Assembly: GCF_014805685.1 (NCBI RefSeq)
Contig: NC_060901.1
Span: 21,974,905 to 22,038,904 of the forward strand
Direction: 5' to 3'
From: Silurus meridionalis
Taxonomy: Eukaryota; Chordata; Actinopteri; Siluriformes; Siluridae
Length of the DNA: 64,000 nucleotides
Shown here: in pieces, positions 26,160 through 39,452 of the stretch
How positions within the stretch are numbered: position 1 is the stretch's first letter
How the letters are laid out: each line of letters begins with the position of its first letter
The notes under the pieces: generated by a model
The model's input: only the letters and a program-made list of their open reading frames with translations
Told to the model about the DNA's origin: nothing
The model's database searches: none
Translations under genes and position numbers: made by a program

Positions 26160-26529
26160 TTATTTTTTATTTTTATTTTTTTTTTTTTTTGGAAGAATTA
26201 GGATTATCTAAGTGGATTTTTATTTCATTAAACACTATACAGCCCTGTGGTTGTGGTGGTGGTGTTATTTATTTATGTTTGTTTATTTTTGGTATATAAA
26301 TTTGGTGTGATTGTCTGCAGGTCAGTATGGGATCATATGTTTGGAAGACCTCATCCACGAGATCTACTCGACCGGAAAGAATTTCAAGGCGGTGAACAGC
26401 TTCCTCTGGCCGTTCCCCCTGTCCGTACCTCGACACTCAGCCAGGGACAAAGTGGGCCTTTTGAAGGAGATGGGCGAGCCTGGACCTCGAGGGGACGACA
26501 TCAACAGAGTGATCAGGACATTTAACTGA
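22848..26529 (+). CDS. rpl7l1: ribosomal protein uL30-like 1 (RPL7-like 1), complete
   Basis: Nucleolar paralogue of ribosomal protein uL30 (RPL7), linked to large-subunit biogenesis. Exons: 22848-22861, 23119-23227, 24565-24728, 25110-25247, 25360-25469, 26321-26529. They total 744 nt (247 aa), all GT..AG and in phase, close to the human length of about 246-255 aa. The start [20 protein letters not shown] matches the RPL7L1 N-terminus, not RPL7. It is followed by [10 protein letters not shown], the [17 protein letters not shown] core, [34 protein letters not shown], the [11 protein letters not shown] segment and [13 protein letters not shown] at the end. The ATG has a good context (GCCATGG), and the first coding exon is only 14 nt. 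Transcribed away from ncoa1 and towards enpp1. Confidence 0.96.
23228..23725. repeat. 24/28-bp minisatellite in rpl7l1 intron 2
   Basis: The core array (about 23,366-23,700) repeats the 24-mer CAGCTCGCTCACCCACTAAC-TAAC about a dozen times. Some units gain an extra TAAC (28 bp), and point variants (CTTACC, CACCCTC, CACCAAC) are shared by neighbouring units. The left flank is simple ACTC-rich sequence from which the unit may have grown, and the right flank (to about 24,130) is looser TCACT-rich sequence. Confidence 0.95.
24780..25065. repeat. imperfect (TCTA/TCTG/TCCA)n tract, rpl7l1 intron 3
   Basis: About 280 bp of degenerate tetranucleotide repeat on the plus strand, rich in CTATCT, CTGTCT and CATCCA. 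The frames through it encode Ser/Leu/Tyr-rich artefacts. Confidence 0.8.
25553..25690 (-). mobile_element. Tc1/mariner-derived fragment, family A
   Basis: Outer part of family A in rpl7l1 intron 5, from 'ACAAATGTATGTGGACTCCTG' to 'GGGAAGATGTTCC'. The remainder of the intron to 26,078 shows weaker Tc1-like wording (25,690-25,935). Confidence 0.6.
26077..26152. repeat. (TA)n microsatellite
   Basis: About 37 TA units in the last rpl7l1 intron, flanked by poly-T. Confidence 0.95.
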
Positions 26530-26747
26530 ACTTTTGTTCTGTGGAGTTTGGACAAACTTGTACTGTTTTTCCGGATTGTTTGTTTTTTTTTTTTTTTACC
26601 TTTCCCAGTTGCGGTTGAATGAATCAAACCGGGATTGGACGTAGCCGGGGGGGGGGGATGATCGGACCCGAGTTTGATTGAAGATTTCCTATGTTTTGTT
26701 GGACAGAATTATATTAATATTAATTCTGTTCCACAATTTCAGTTTAT

Positions 26748-26753
26748 ATTAAA
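26748..26753 (+). other. rpl7l1: candidate rpl7l1 polyadenylation signal (ATTAAA)
   Basis: The first common poly(A) hexamer variant after the stop at 26,529, giving a 3'UTR of roughly 240 nt. The choice is uncertain. Confidence 0.3.
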
Positions 26754-26851
26754 ACAATGGATTGTGGATTTATTATAGACCTTAATTGTGGTGTATCATG
26801 TGACACTTTTTTCCAAATCATAAAACCAGGAGTTGAAATCAAAGCTGTCTC

Positions 26852-26855
<4 letters not shown>

Positions 26856-26887
<32 letters not shown>
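26856..26887. repeat. (GT)n microsatellite
   Basis: About 15 GT units in the rpl7l1-enpp1 spacer. Confidence 0.9.
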
Positions 26888-26888
<1 letters not shown>

Positions 26889-27629
26889 ATTTTTTTCCTT
26901 TGTGAAGATTACACTTGAGAAATTAATTGTATTAATGGTAATGGACCAGTTTAATGGTGAGGACGTGTGAAATTTACAGGGTTGCTAATACAAGAGGGTA
27001 TCGCTAATTATTCCATTTTAATGTTAGTTGTAGAACGTTTTACAATAGCCATGGCGCAGTCTGAAAATAGCATTGTAGATTTTTTTGTTTGATTATGAAA
27101 AAAACATAACATGGAAAGAATCTATACATTTTTTTTTTTTTTAGCTAAAAATAGTTTTTATATGTAGTTATTTCATTAAGTTTTTTTGGGTGTTTTTTAA
27201 TTTAATTTAATTTTTTTTGTATATAATTGGTTGTGTGGGACTCTTCAGCAACCCAGATAAAAAATAACCATCACCGGCTTTATTGATCTGCCAGTACAAA
27301 AGAATGAACACAAACACATTCATCTAACATGATTCTTTTAATTAATGCGGTTTTCACAAGTAAATTAGATTATAAATGTGGATATGGACTGGAATCATTT
27401 TTATGTATTGTTATAAATGTAACTCGACTCAAAAATACTAGAATTTTACTTTGTTACATCATTCAGTACAATAAAGTCTGTAGCAGATATGCAAATTAGG
27501 GTTTATGGGGGGGCAGCTGCCTGGATATTACTCCCTCCATCTCCATTGATTCTTTCTGACACCTTTCACACAACTGTTTCAGCTTCCACCCAATGACACC
27601 ATCATTCAACTTCTGCCATTTATATCCCA

Positions 27630-27704
27630 GAGACCTGGCTGGCGTTCGAACCAGCAACCTCTCAATCTAGAGGTGAAGCTCATCCAACTGAGCCACACGA
27701 TCTC
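27630..27704 (-). repeat. tRNA-like cloverleaf, probable SINE head
   Basis: The 75-nt minus-strand stretch folds like a tRNA. It has an acceptor stem GAGATC/GGTCTC, a D arm GCTC-8-GAGC with a perfect pol III A box TGGCTCAGTTGG (27,684-27,695), an anticodon-like stem ACCTC/GAGGT, and a T arm with B box GGTTCGAACGC (27,642-27,652). The anticodon and T loops are each one base too long for a working tRNA, so a tRNA-derived SINE or tRNA pseudogene is more likely. About 135 bp of unrelated sequence follows it down to 27,495. Confidence 0.6.
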
Positions 27705-27904
27705 ACACTAGCAGGTTGTTGAGCTTTTCACTGTTGAATTCTTAAAATCTAATTGAAAAGTCCAGCTAAAGCACAGGTTTGAACTAGTGATAGCAGACAC
27801 CTGAGACTGTGACTCTAAACCCCTACAGACAAGTCTCAAACTTGCTTATTGGACTTTTGTCATATTGATATTTAAATAGTTATTTTAAACTATCAATTTT
27901 TTTT

Positions 27905-28475
27905 AATTTGTAGAGCGCTTTTAACAATGGACATTAGTCTAAAACCAGAGATAAAAACAGAGATAAAGCGGTTATAAACTTATAACAGACTGAATGCATT
28001 CATGTTGCAATCTCATAAATAACCACAAGGTGGCAGCTATGTGACGCTCTTAGACATGAGTCTCAAAGCAACTTTACAGAGATAAAGCGTTTATAAACTT
28101 ATACAGACTGAATGCATTCATGTTGCAATCTCATAAATAACCACAAGGTGGCAGCTATGTGACACTATTGCAGCTCACTAAAAGTAATGAAGCGAATTAT
28201 TATTTGTAAACAAGCAAATGATGATGATGATGATGATTATATTTTTAACATGATCATTCATAAATCCAAATACTAAATAAAAGAAACAGATGAAAACGAA
28301 GACATAAGTACTTAAATTAAATACATTTTTGTTTGTAGAGCGCTTTTAAAATTGTACATTAGTCTCAAAGCAGCTTTAAAGTGATAAAGCGGTTATAAAC
28401 TTATACAGACTGAATGCATTCATTTTGCAATATCATAAATAACCAAAAGGTGGCAGCTATGTGACGCTATTGCAA
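27905..28475 (-). repeat. family D tail with internal tandem duplication
   Basis: An ~85-bp unit containing 'GATAAAGCGGTTATAAACTT' and 'CCACAAGGTGGCAGCTATGT' occurs three times (about 27,961-28,048, 28,079-28,167 and 28,382-28,469). Two of them are preceded by 'GTAGAGCGCTTTTAA', the reverse complement of the end of family D at 41,050-41,110. The region is therefore a repeat tail that has been duplicated in place. Confidence 0.75.
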
Positions 28476-28688
28476 ATTATTATTAGCATTTCTTTGGACA
28501 AAACAGACTGTTAAACACCAGCATCCGCAGTCACACGCCTTCATTACAATGAACCTTTGAACTAAAACATGACAAATCCAGGGTGTTTATAATATTCACC
28601 GTATTCATCTCAATCTCGTGTTCATTCAGGTAATAAATGCTGAAAATCCCACAAAATAATCAGAATAACTTCTTAGATTGTGTCATTT

Positions 28689-28790
28689 TTTATTGAGATC
28701 AACAACTAATTAGATAAATTAAATACACACTGATACATCATAAATCCACATGTAAATACAAATGCAGCTAGGAGTTGTTCTCTCTTTATT
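28689..28790 (-). other. enpp1: enpp1 polyadenylation signals
   Basis: Two AATAAA hexamers on the minus strand, at 28,785-28,790 and 28,689-28,694. They lie about 180 and 275 nt past the stop at 28,968. Confidence 0.5.
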
Positions 28791-28967
28791 TAAAAAAGAT
28801 TATAAACATAAAATTTTTTTTATTTTTCAAATATATAAAACAGGAGTATGAACTCAATCTGAGTTTCTTTGGTATCAAGATTATATAATATATATATATA
28901 CACAGTAGATTCATATTCAGACTGGACGTTACATCACAAGATCCCAGCGCCCTTTTCTGTGGAGCAC

Positions 28968-31900
28968 CTAAAAAGTTTTCAAAAAGGTTTTAAGCTGTAA
29001 TGCGTCCTCAATAGGTAAAAGATCATAAAAACTCAATCCAGTGAGAAGTTCGACGTCTCGGATCCGCGCCACGTGAAGCCGAGTCCAGTCCTGAACCCAG
29101 GAATATTCGCTGCCATTCTGTATAAAAGCAAGACGCATGAACAAGAAGAAAGAACCAGAAGTTATATTTCAGAAAGCAATAGTGCAAAGTCCAACAAATT
29201 TGTTTGCCGTAAATCACATCAACGCATTTTCATAAACACCAGTCTCAGAAAGAGCGATATTCTGGGATCAGTTCTACCGGGACGCACCTGATACGGTGAA
29301 TATGGTGATTTTCCAATCAGAACCAATCCAAATAAAGATAATCATATGGCACTACTTTATTTCTGGGTGTGATTCGGAGCAGCAGAATTCAAGCTCTAAC
29401 AAGCCTCATTTAAAATAAGTAACAAAAACGCAATATAAAAGTGTTATTTTGATCCATCCAGTAGAAAACATCAATGAATCATCAATGCTGGGACGGGACA
29501 ATGATATAAGGGGATAATCAAAGGGCTTCAGGCCGTCATTCAACATTCATTCACCTCCACATCCTGCAGTAATGCCGTCGTAGCCATGGATTATCACCTT
29601 ATATAATTACCGTAATTTCCAGACTATTAAGCGCACCCAAATATAAGCCCACTGAATTTGACAAAGATTTTTATTTTGAACATAAATACGCCACACCTGT
29701 CTATAAGCTGTGTCTACACTGAAACTTTACACAGGCTTTAATGAAAGACAGTGTCTGTTACACGGCTTGTATCTAAACAGTAGCCTACCAAGAAAGTCAT
29801 TGTTCACCGTCTTCCTCCTTCCTTTCACAACTATTTCTCTCGGGAGTTTATCTTTTGGCATCGTCGTGCGTTTAAAAATCACCATCGGTGAAGCTTTTCT
29901 CCCGATGCCGTGCAGCTCAGAACACAGGGGAAGTGCATTTTTTCATGCCCGGTTGTTTTCAGCGTGACGAATGATTCGCATTTCCTCAGTTTTTTGGTGG
30001 CAGGAAGTTTGTGAAACCGGGAAAAACCCAGGAAAAATCCATAAATTAGCCGCTTCGTTGTTTAAGCCAAGCGTGGGAAAAAAGTAGCGGCTTATAGTCT
30101 GAAAAATTAGGTAATAGTTAATAGTGTTTCTGTCACAACACTCACATGACAGGTCTCGAGGTTATCTGGACGGTGAGGGAGGATGAAAGAAACCGTTTCG
30201 AGGAGGTTGTGGCAATTCTGCAAAGCCAGAGATGCGTTCTTGCAACTTGTAAGGATCGCGAAGAAATGAGTGGGAAACGGTGTCTCGGGCCTGGTACAGA
30301 CAAACAAGAAAAAAAGACTGGATCATTGGAATTTGACCCCCACGGTCCCCATAAAAATGAGCTCATGGGTCCCCGTAAGGTTAAACATTAAAAAATAACA
30401 CACTCTGTCTTTCGTTTCGTGACTTCATCGTAGACTCCATCGAAGTCTTTATCGAATATCGGCCCACTCATCACGTTGATACCGCCAGGAGTCTTGGAAT
30501 ATTTTACCAGGAGAACACTGTGAAAATAATCCCAAATACCTGGAAACAAGTGACAAACAGTAAATGTTGAAATATTGAGAAAAATAAATTCAGAAATTGC
30601 TCTACAATTATATGGCCAAACATTTGTGGACACCAGGAGCTGTTATTTGCTGTTCTAATATCCACTCTTCTGGGAAGATGTTTCACTTGATTTTGTGGAA
30701 AGTTCTGCTCATTCAGACAGAGGGGGTAAGTAATTTCAGGTAGTGATGTAGGTGAGGTGAGGAGGCCTGGGGTGTGTTCTAATTCATCCCAAAAGTGTTA
30801 AATTGGGTTTGAGCTCCACAGCAATCCAATCAAGATCTTGCAGTGTAACCCATGAAAAGGCTGGAAAATCTTTTGGATGTTTTAAGCCCATTCCATTCCA
30901 AAATGCCTTTGAAAATTACCTTTGAAGATCGGAAACATTGGTGCCATGTTACTCGTGATCAGTGAATCCAATTCGGTTCCGTCCGCCGCCAGAGCTGGAG
31001 GATAATTTAAGGCTTATTTAATACTTAAAGTCAAAGAATAGCCATTATATACTATATGTATTTTTATCATAAGTAATCGGGTGTGACTTTACCAGGAGGA
31101 TGGAGGAATCCATATGTTACCGTGCGGTTGTTCTTGTAGGTTTCACAGGACTGACTCGCTTTGGATGGAATACGAACGTCGGCCCGAATACACTCTTCCT
31201 GGGAGGAATCCAGAGGTTTGATGGCAGACTGAGAAAAAGATGTAGAAATGAACATACATTTTGGGAGAGAAATCAATTGAAAAGCTTGATTCGGTTTGGT
31301 TTGGTTTGAAGATTTTAGTTGTGTAGTTGTGGAAATTTGTGTTTGTCGAAAAAATAGATTGTGCTCCAATTCATTTCAAATAGGGTGTTCAATAGGGTTG
31401 AGTTCACTCCAGATCTTCCACTCCAACCCATATACAGAATATCTTCATGAGCTGGTTTTGTGCACAGGGGTATTGTCATAGCAGAACAGGTTTGGGTCTC
31501 CCAGTTGAACTGAAGGGAAAGATTTAATACTGCGGTATCCATTGGTGTCCTATACAGTTATCTGCCTCTAAGGTTGTAGTAACAATCTGGGTGTAATAAG
31601 TTTGGTGCATATGGATGAAAAAGGCCGTTGTCTTAATACTTTTGAGACCGCAGGGGAGAGATTGCTCACTTTTGGGAAAAAAACAAAAAATGTCTCACCA
31701 GTGGTTTTAGACTATATGCAACCCATAGAGGCATGAGGATGTCTTTGCTGTATCCGCTGACGTAGGACGAGTGCTGAAGTATGCAGTAGTCTGCTTTCTT
31801 TTGAAGAACTCGTGGGACTCCGTATGGCAGATGGAGATGCTGAGCTGTTGAAATTGACGTACTTGAGCTATTCAGACGGTGGTTGAGCTCTTCTATCTGT

Positions 31901-34900
31901 AACGATGTAAACGATTTAGAGTAAACCCCGTCCACACCAGCTCCTTTTCATGGGTCTTTAATCCGGATATTATTTTAAGTACTTGCATTTACACTTGTCA
32001 TTTATACGTATTCCAACTGATAACTGAAAAAACATATATTCCCTTGAAATAAAATAAAAATATGACTTTCCAGATAAACAGAATGAACTACAAAAGTGCT
32101 GGGACTCCGGATTTTTCCAGCTATGCATGGAATTTTTTTACCTTCATTTAAACGTTTCACAAAATTTTGTGGAGATAACAACTCGGATAGTCCCTCTCCT
32201 CTTTAGCCCAGAGGACATGATGTCAATAGTTTCTAAAAAGAATTTGAAATTTTGATTTGTCTCACACACAGAATGCCTTGAGTGTCGTTCTAACTTATCC
32301 CAAAGATGTTCGATAGGGTTTGAGCTCTATAGTAGGCCACTCAAGATCTTCCACAGACATCCAACTTATGTAAAGCATATCTTTATGGACCTGGCTTTGT
32401 GCACAGGGGCTTAATCATGCTGGAACAAGTTGGCTGTCCAAGTGCAAGTGAATGGGAAAATTTCATGCAACTGTATCCAAAGACATCTTCACAATTGTGT
32501 GCCTCCAACTTGGCGTTGAAGAACCACGTATGGCTGGAAAAGTCAGGCATCCCAATACTTTTGTACATATAGTGTACATGATCTCCACATGCTCTCTATG
32601 AGGTACAACTGTTTTATCGTACAAGTGTTGTACTGTGATCTTTTTGTTGTACTGACCTCAGATTTGTTGCGGAGCTTGCAGGAGCAGCCGCGGTCGTCCG
32701 TTGGAGTGAGAGCATCGGAGGAACAGATAGTGGCTGAAGAGATCTCAGGAGGATGGACTGGATGATGAGGTGGGTTTCTTAGTAGATGGTTGAGACTCCC
32801 ATGAGTGCCATTGTTAGGAGCAGGTGGGATTTCCAACAAATCTAAATGAAGTCAAAGACTCAATCTGTACTGGAGATATTACACAATTACCTTCAGTTTC
32901 ACTGATTGCAATTTTTTTCCATTTGGGTGATCCAATTTTGCTGGATAATTCCCTGATACTGTTCACAAAGTTCACGGAAGCAGTACGGTTTTGGAATTTA
33001 CCCTACTGCAGGGTAAAAATTGCCGTTGCTGTTGGAGAAAAGTGGAACCCAATGTGGGCTTCTGCTGTTGTAACCCATCTGACAGAAGATTTGACATGTG
33101 ATGGGATTCAAAAGCATGTTTTTATTCACACAATGGTGATAAAAGTTATGGTTAAGGCTCAGGATTGCTGAGGTGAAAAAGAGCAGGTTCCTGACGGATC
33201 TTTAAACGCTAGCAAAGAAAGGAGGAAAGAAACCTGAAGGAATGTGATAGTGGAATATACAACACCTTCACGGCCTTCCAAAAAGCAGTCGAAACCAGAT
33301 CACACTGGTATTACAGAGAAAATATGGTGGCTGGATGATGTTGCAATTCACATATAATGACTTACCACACAGGAGGTTATACACTTCAATGTTTTCAAAT
33401 GGAGCGACCGTTGTGCTGGACTTTATTCCAGGTCCGTATCCTATGAAAATGGCCTGAAAATAATGAAAGGGAATAATATGAATGTCATATGATGTAAATA
33501 TGGACAGTTCTTTATTTAATCTAGTGCTGGTCAATCTAAAACTTGAAGATTAAAATATTAAAATATTCGAAATATGATTGTTAAAATTGTACAATTTGTA
33601 TTTTTAAAAATAAATAAAAGATTTGGATATGCTTCTTTTTGAACATCCCATTTCATATTTAGTTCTTCTGGGAAGATGTTCCACTAGATTTTGTGGAGAT
33701 TTGTGGTTTTGTGGAGATAACAACATCGGATGGCCCCTCCTTATGGAGATTTATGCTTATTTAGCTACAACTGCTTTAGTACTGATCAGTCAGGTTATAA
33801 TGTAGTTGAGATGAGGAAGCTACTCTTCTGCTGAGTCAGCATTCCAATTAATTTTGTTTAATAGGCTTAGGTCAAAGTTCTATAGCAGGCCAATCAAGAT
33901 CTTCCACTTCAACCGATTAATGCATATCTCCATAAAGCTAGCTTTGAGCACATGGGCATTGTCATACTGGGTGTAGGTCTTATCAGAGACCAATACATGG
34001 AGTGTGAAGAATGTATCAACACAGACCAGGAAGCAAGCAATGTCACGGTACATGATGAAGAGCTATGGGTCAATATTTAGTAAATAGAACACGGACCTGC
34101 ATGCTTGTGAAGGTGTTATCGGAACCGTGGAACCCACCCTTGCAGTACTTGATTTCACTTGGCTTGCTGGGGGGGAAAAAAACAGAGGACAAAAAGACAA
34201 TACAGGACAATAAGCAACCCACTGTAAGTAACATGGATTGACTTTTGCATTCTTGGCAAACAGCAGCAACACACACGGGCAACGTCTGAACATCAACGGC
34301 CCCTGTGTAAAATAGTAAATGCCCCCTACCAACCCCTATCCCCTGTTCAGTTACTTAATCAACCAATTTAACCAATTGTGTTCAATAAGAACAGTCACAG
34401 CATTTACAGAATACACTTTTATTTTTTTTATAACTTATACACTCTATAAACAAAACGCATTGGGACATCTGACATTTCGCCCAATATGCACTTCTTTCCC
34501 AAACTGTATCTATAAAATTTTCTCTTTACTTGAACTAGGAGACCCAAACCTGTTCTGCACAAAGCTAGCTCAATAGGTTAGAGTGGAAGATCTTGAGTGA
34601 CCTATTTAACCTTATTGAACACCTTTGGCCTCTTCACCTCACCGACACCAGTTCCTGACTTACCGTATTTTTATAAGCCGCTACTATAAGCCGCTACTTT
34701 TTTCCCACATTTTGAACCCCGCGGCTTGAACAACGGAGTGGCTTATTTATGAATTTTTTCAGGGTTTTTCCCGGTTTCACAAACTTCAAGCCAAAAAACT
34801 GAGCGATATAACATTAGACTAATTACATTTCCGAACGGAAACGAAAAAACGCACCTCACCTGTGTTCTGAGCTGCACGGCATCGAGAGAAAAAACGTTTT

Positions 34901-37348
34901 TCTTAAACGCACGACGATGCCAAAAGATAAACTCCCGAGAGAAATAGTTGTGAAAGGAAGGAGGAAGACAGTGAACAATGACTTTCTTGGTAGGCTACTG
35001 TTTAGATACAAGCCGTTGTAGCGCGTTGAGTCTGGGTGAAGGGAGAGCTCGCTAACTCCAGTTGCAACAGAAATCATAAAAGCACAGACAGGTTTCCAAA
35101 ACTCGTGCTTTTTTATTTTTCTTGCCAACAGCGTTATGGGTTAGTCAAAAAAACTTGAAATGAGCATCAGAAAATAATAAGGACATAATCCTCGGTCTTG
35201 CACACATGCAGTAATACCGGAAAAATGCGGCGGCAGGCTGTTCCCAAAATACCGCTCTGCTCTTAAAGGAGCCACGAAATATTTCACCTGTTACACCGTG
35301 TAACAGACACTGTCTTTCGTTAAAGCCTGTGTAAAGTTCATTAGTTTCAGTGTGGACAGTGCGGCTTATAGACGGGTGCAGCTTATTTATGTTAAAAATA
35401 AAAACATTATTTATAGCTTTATAGTCCGGAAATTACAGTAACTAAACACTATTGTGCTGCACAAATCTAGTGGAACTTTTCCCCACAGAGTGGAGGAAAT
35501 TGTACAAGCAAATGGGGATAATATTCACAAACGTTTGTCCATATAAAGCTTTTTTTTCGTATATGTGATCTCAAAAATAAATGTAAATACTTACAGGGCT
35601 GCTTGCCATTGAGACTTCATATAGAGATGTGCTCTTTCGATCCGCACATTGTTAGCAAAATGGAGTCGCTTAGGAAGGTGCTCTTTTAGATAAGGCTTCA
35701 TGGGCTGATCTTGAGCTCTGCACTTCAAACACATTGGGGAGGACATAAATATAAAAGACGCATTAATGTAGAAAAGACAGTGAGAAAAAACTGAAATAAA
35801 CGCTTAACATACAGCTAAAGGTCCATACTAAGAAGATTCCTACCGACAGATTCTTCACTAGCTCTTCGTACTTGACTGGCGTGGGGAGATGAAATGGGAA
35901 AGAAAATGAATGTAGAAACAGGCTATAAAGTATCAAATGTCCACTAATGTAGGTGGGAATACACTCATGCGACTAATGACACGTTTAATGGATGTCATTA
36001 GACACACAAACACACATACACACATATATGCATACGTTTTGGACCTACAAGTGAAAAAATCTTCCGGAATGCGTTTGGGTCGGATTCGTGCCGCAGGACC
36101 CTGGATGACTATGAAATCATCGACGTCGTCCTGGTAGGACGAGACGTATGCAGCTTTCTCGCAAGAAGCTTCCTCCATTCCTGTGATTGAAATAAGAGAC
36201 TGGAATACAATTTTTAGCATCATAATTTTTGAGGATTTTGAGGATCAGCCTCCAGCAAAAAGAGGATAAAAAAGATCAAGAGGCACCAATGGAAGTACCA
36301 TGATCTGACAGCAGAACCAGGTTGACACATTTAAGGAGTTTTCGCTGCTTGAGTCCATCCATCACCAACTGCAAAATACGGTCGACCCTCAACAGAGCCT
36401 TGATCACCTACAAGTAATGACACACATTTCCCGATTATAACGTGGTCAGTCTGAATACTGGATTGTGATTGGCTGAAAATTAATTGTTACGTTGAACACA
36501 GTTTTTGCAGTCAGTTCAATCCAAATGAATGCGCTGCTTATTGAAACTCGTACAATTGAGTGCAATCCAATGGCACTCCTTTATCTCTGGGTGTGATCTG
36601 GAGCAGCAGAAAGCGCTAGTTTGATCCATTTAATCAATTTTGGGCTGCATCATGTGGTTATAATATTACTTCTAATAATAAAAATAATAATATCCACTGA
36701 AAGCATACCTCACTGCTTTTTGGTCCATATTCATGTCCAGATCTATCAGGCTCTTCCAAATATAAAGTGTATAAGTCTGGCCTACAGAAGCAAAGAATAA
36801 AAGGTTCAGAACTTCAACACTTTTAGAGAATGTGTGCTTTCTTTTCTCTCTGCATGTCATACTCACACACACAGAATATTTTTATACTTACATATATGTA
36901 AGTATATGTACGTATATATGTTGAGCTCGATGGCAGTCTGGGCATGCGTTATTCTTTTTAAATGGTGTAAAAAAAAAAAAAAAGAAAGAAAGAAAAACAC
37001 ACAAATACCTTTCTCTTTGTGGCAAATTCAACCATTCAAAAATAGTCATCACTCTCTTCTCAAACGGAATACTTCTGTTGTATAAATGAAAATGGTAAAG
37101 AGTTTTATGCTTTTGTAATTGATTTCTTTTTATTATACCTATAAACTGCCTGTCAAGGGTTTGGGCACAACCAGGGGCACCATGACACCATGAACAGCCT
37201 TAAAGACAAGATACAAGACATCATTCTGGACACCCTTCTGTATTATATTTGCTACAGTCAAAAGTATATGTAAATATTTCTTCTTTAAAAAATATAAAAA
37301 CAAGGCTCATTGTGTCCCCAAACTTTTGACTTACAGTATATTAGAAAT

Positions 37349-37411
<63 letters not shown>

Positions 37412-39394
37412 CTACTACTACGATGGTCGATAAAGACATTTAATGTAAAAAAAAAAGATAATAAATAATAAAATAATAATAATAAATATATATACATGAA
37501 TTACTTACCTATTGTACTTCTTATGAAAATTTGGATACTGCCCTTGAATAGCTACATCTGATCCAGGCCAGAAGAATGTCCCAGATTTAAGCTGGTTGTT
37601 CATGGCAGTAAGCCACACCTAAAAAAGAGATGGAAAAGATCATTTATTGACATGAAAAAAAAAATACGTGTTCTAATTCATTACACGTGTTTAATAGGGT
37701 TTAAACACTATAGCAGGCCACTTAAGATCTTCCACTACAACCCATATAAAGTATATGTTTATGGAGCTGGCTGGTGCACGCTGTAGCATCCAGAGACGTC
37801 CTATACTATTGTGTGCCACCGAATCTTTTAGTTTCGCCAAGAGCCACATATGGCTGTGAAAGTCAATCACTTTTGTCCATATAGTGTATATTTGGATCTG
37901 CTGACTCGCAGCTTTTGTGACCTTGGTTCAACCCTGAGTTTTGGGTTTCTATCTTACTTTTATTTGCACTTGGGTCTCCCTCTGAGTTCTCCAGTTTTCT
38001 TCTTTGTGGTTCAAAAACAAGGCATAAAGCCTATGTCTTGGTGATGCATATAGGAGGCATGGACAAATATAAGATTTGGCAGATAAAATGTGTGGAAAAA
38101 CCTTTCGGGGAGGATGAGATGAGATAGGCATGCCCCTGTGTCATGCCTGCTGTTGAGAGCTATAACCTCAGTGTCTTTTTATTAACGTGGGAGTGAGTGT
38201 GAGAAAAATGCTGTACCCCAGACAGCCACTAGAGGGCCTACGAGTCCACTCAAACACACAAAGTCAAGTAAGCTAAGTGTGTTCATGTGTTGTGTGCCTA
38301 ATAAGGCAAATACCGATGTAAAACGGTTTTTTTTTTCCTCCCCAAAAAGTATTGGGAAACCTGCCTTTCCCACATGTGCTTCTTTCCCAAAAAGTTGGAA
38401 AAAGGTGAAAATCCGCCCCACGTTTCAGCAGGATAAAAGTGCCATTTATCTTTTTTTTTCTTCTACTGTTGCTAAAGTATGAGAATACATCACGAGCTCA
38501 AGAGAAAAGCTTTCACGAAGAAACACATCGGACTTGCTGGATTCCTTAGAATCTTTTCCCACGTTTGAACCGTGATGGTGTTTCAGAAAGAAACACACTG
38601 TGTCTTTAATAGCTGGATGAACGGCTTGCAAAAAAGTCCACAAGCGCCAATGGGAAAAACAATTCCAGAGCCAGTGCAAATAATCCCCCTTTACACTGTT
38701 AAATTAGTGAACATCAAAAAAAAAAAAGCAGAAAGCATTTAAAGACAAGCAGATGTGGGAGTCTGTGAATATGCGTGTGGAGGAATTCTTCCTGCCTGTA
38801 GGGTCACTGCAATAGACTTTTCCAGAGTGCTTCCCGAATCACTGACTAAAGCTTGTGGCTTGGAAACGCAAACCTTTTCTGTTCAACCAACACATGTCTT
38901 TAAGATGTTCTATCACTCTCCATTTACCTGAGGCTGTCTAGATATAAACTATATTAACATATGTACTGGGACTCTTTCAGTACCCCTGTCCTTTTCCATG
39001 TCTTTCCCTGTCTGTCTATCTGTTTGTATGTCTGCTTTTCTGTCTGTCTGTCTCCCTATCTGTTTAGCTGTCTGTCTCCCTGCCTGTCTCTCACTGTCTA
39101 TGTGACAGTCTGTCAGTCTCTCTATTCATTTGCCTTCCTGCCTGTCTCGCTGTCTGTCTCCATGTCAGTCTCTCTGTATTGCTTTCTGTCAGGAGGTTGG
39201 TTTTTTTAATAACTGGTTTGCAGGTACTTACTGGTTCACCACTGTACCAAAAAGGGTTAAACTTCTCATCTCCTTTCAGAGTGAAACTCCGATTTTTTGT
39301 AACGTCATACATCTTATTGTCCACGACCCCATGTGACTCTGGATAGAGACCCTGTGGGCAAAACAAAATAAAATGTATATATACATATACATAT

Positions 39395-39452
<58 letters not shown>

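Noticed and set aside
27630..27704. Functional tRNA gene
   Set aside because: The anticodon and T loops are one base too long and the acceptor stem has a mismatch, so SINE or pseudogene is preferred.
32824..33171. 115-aa plus-strand frame across the enpp1 intron
   Set aside because: It starts within the reverse strand of an enpp1 exon, shows no family similarity or splice logic, and is explained by chance.
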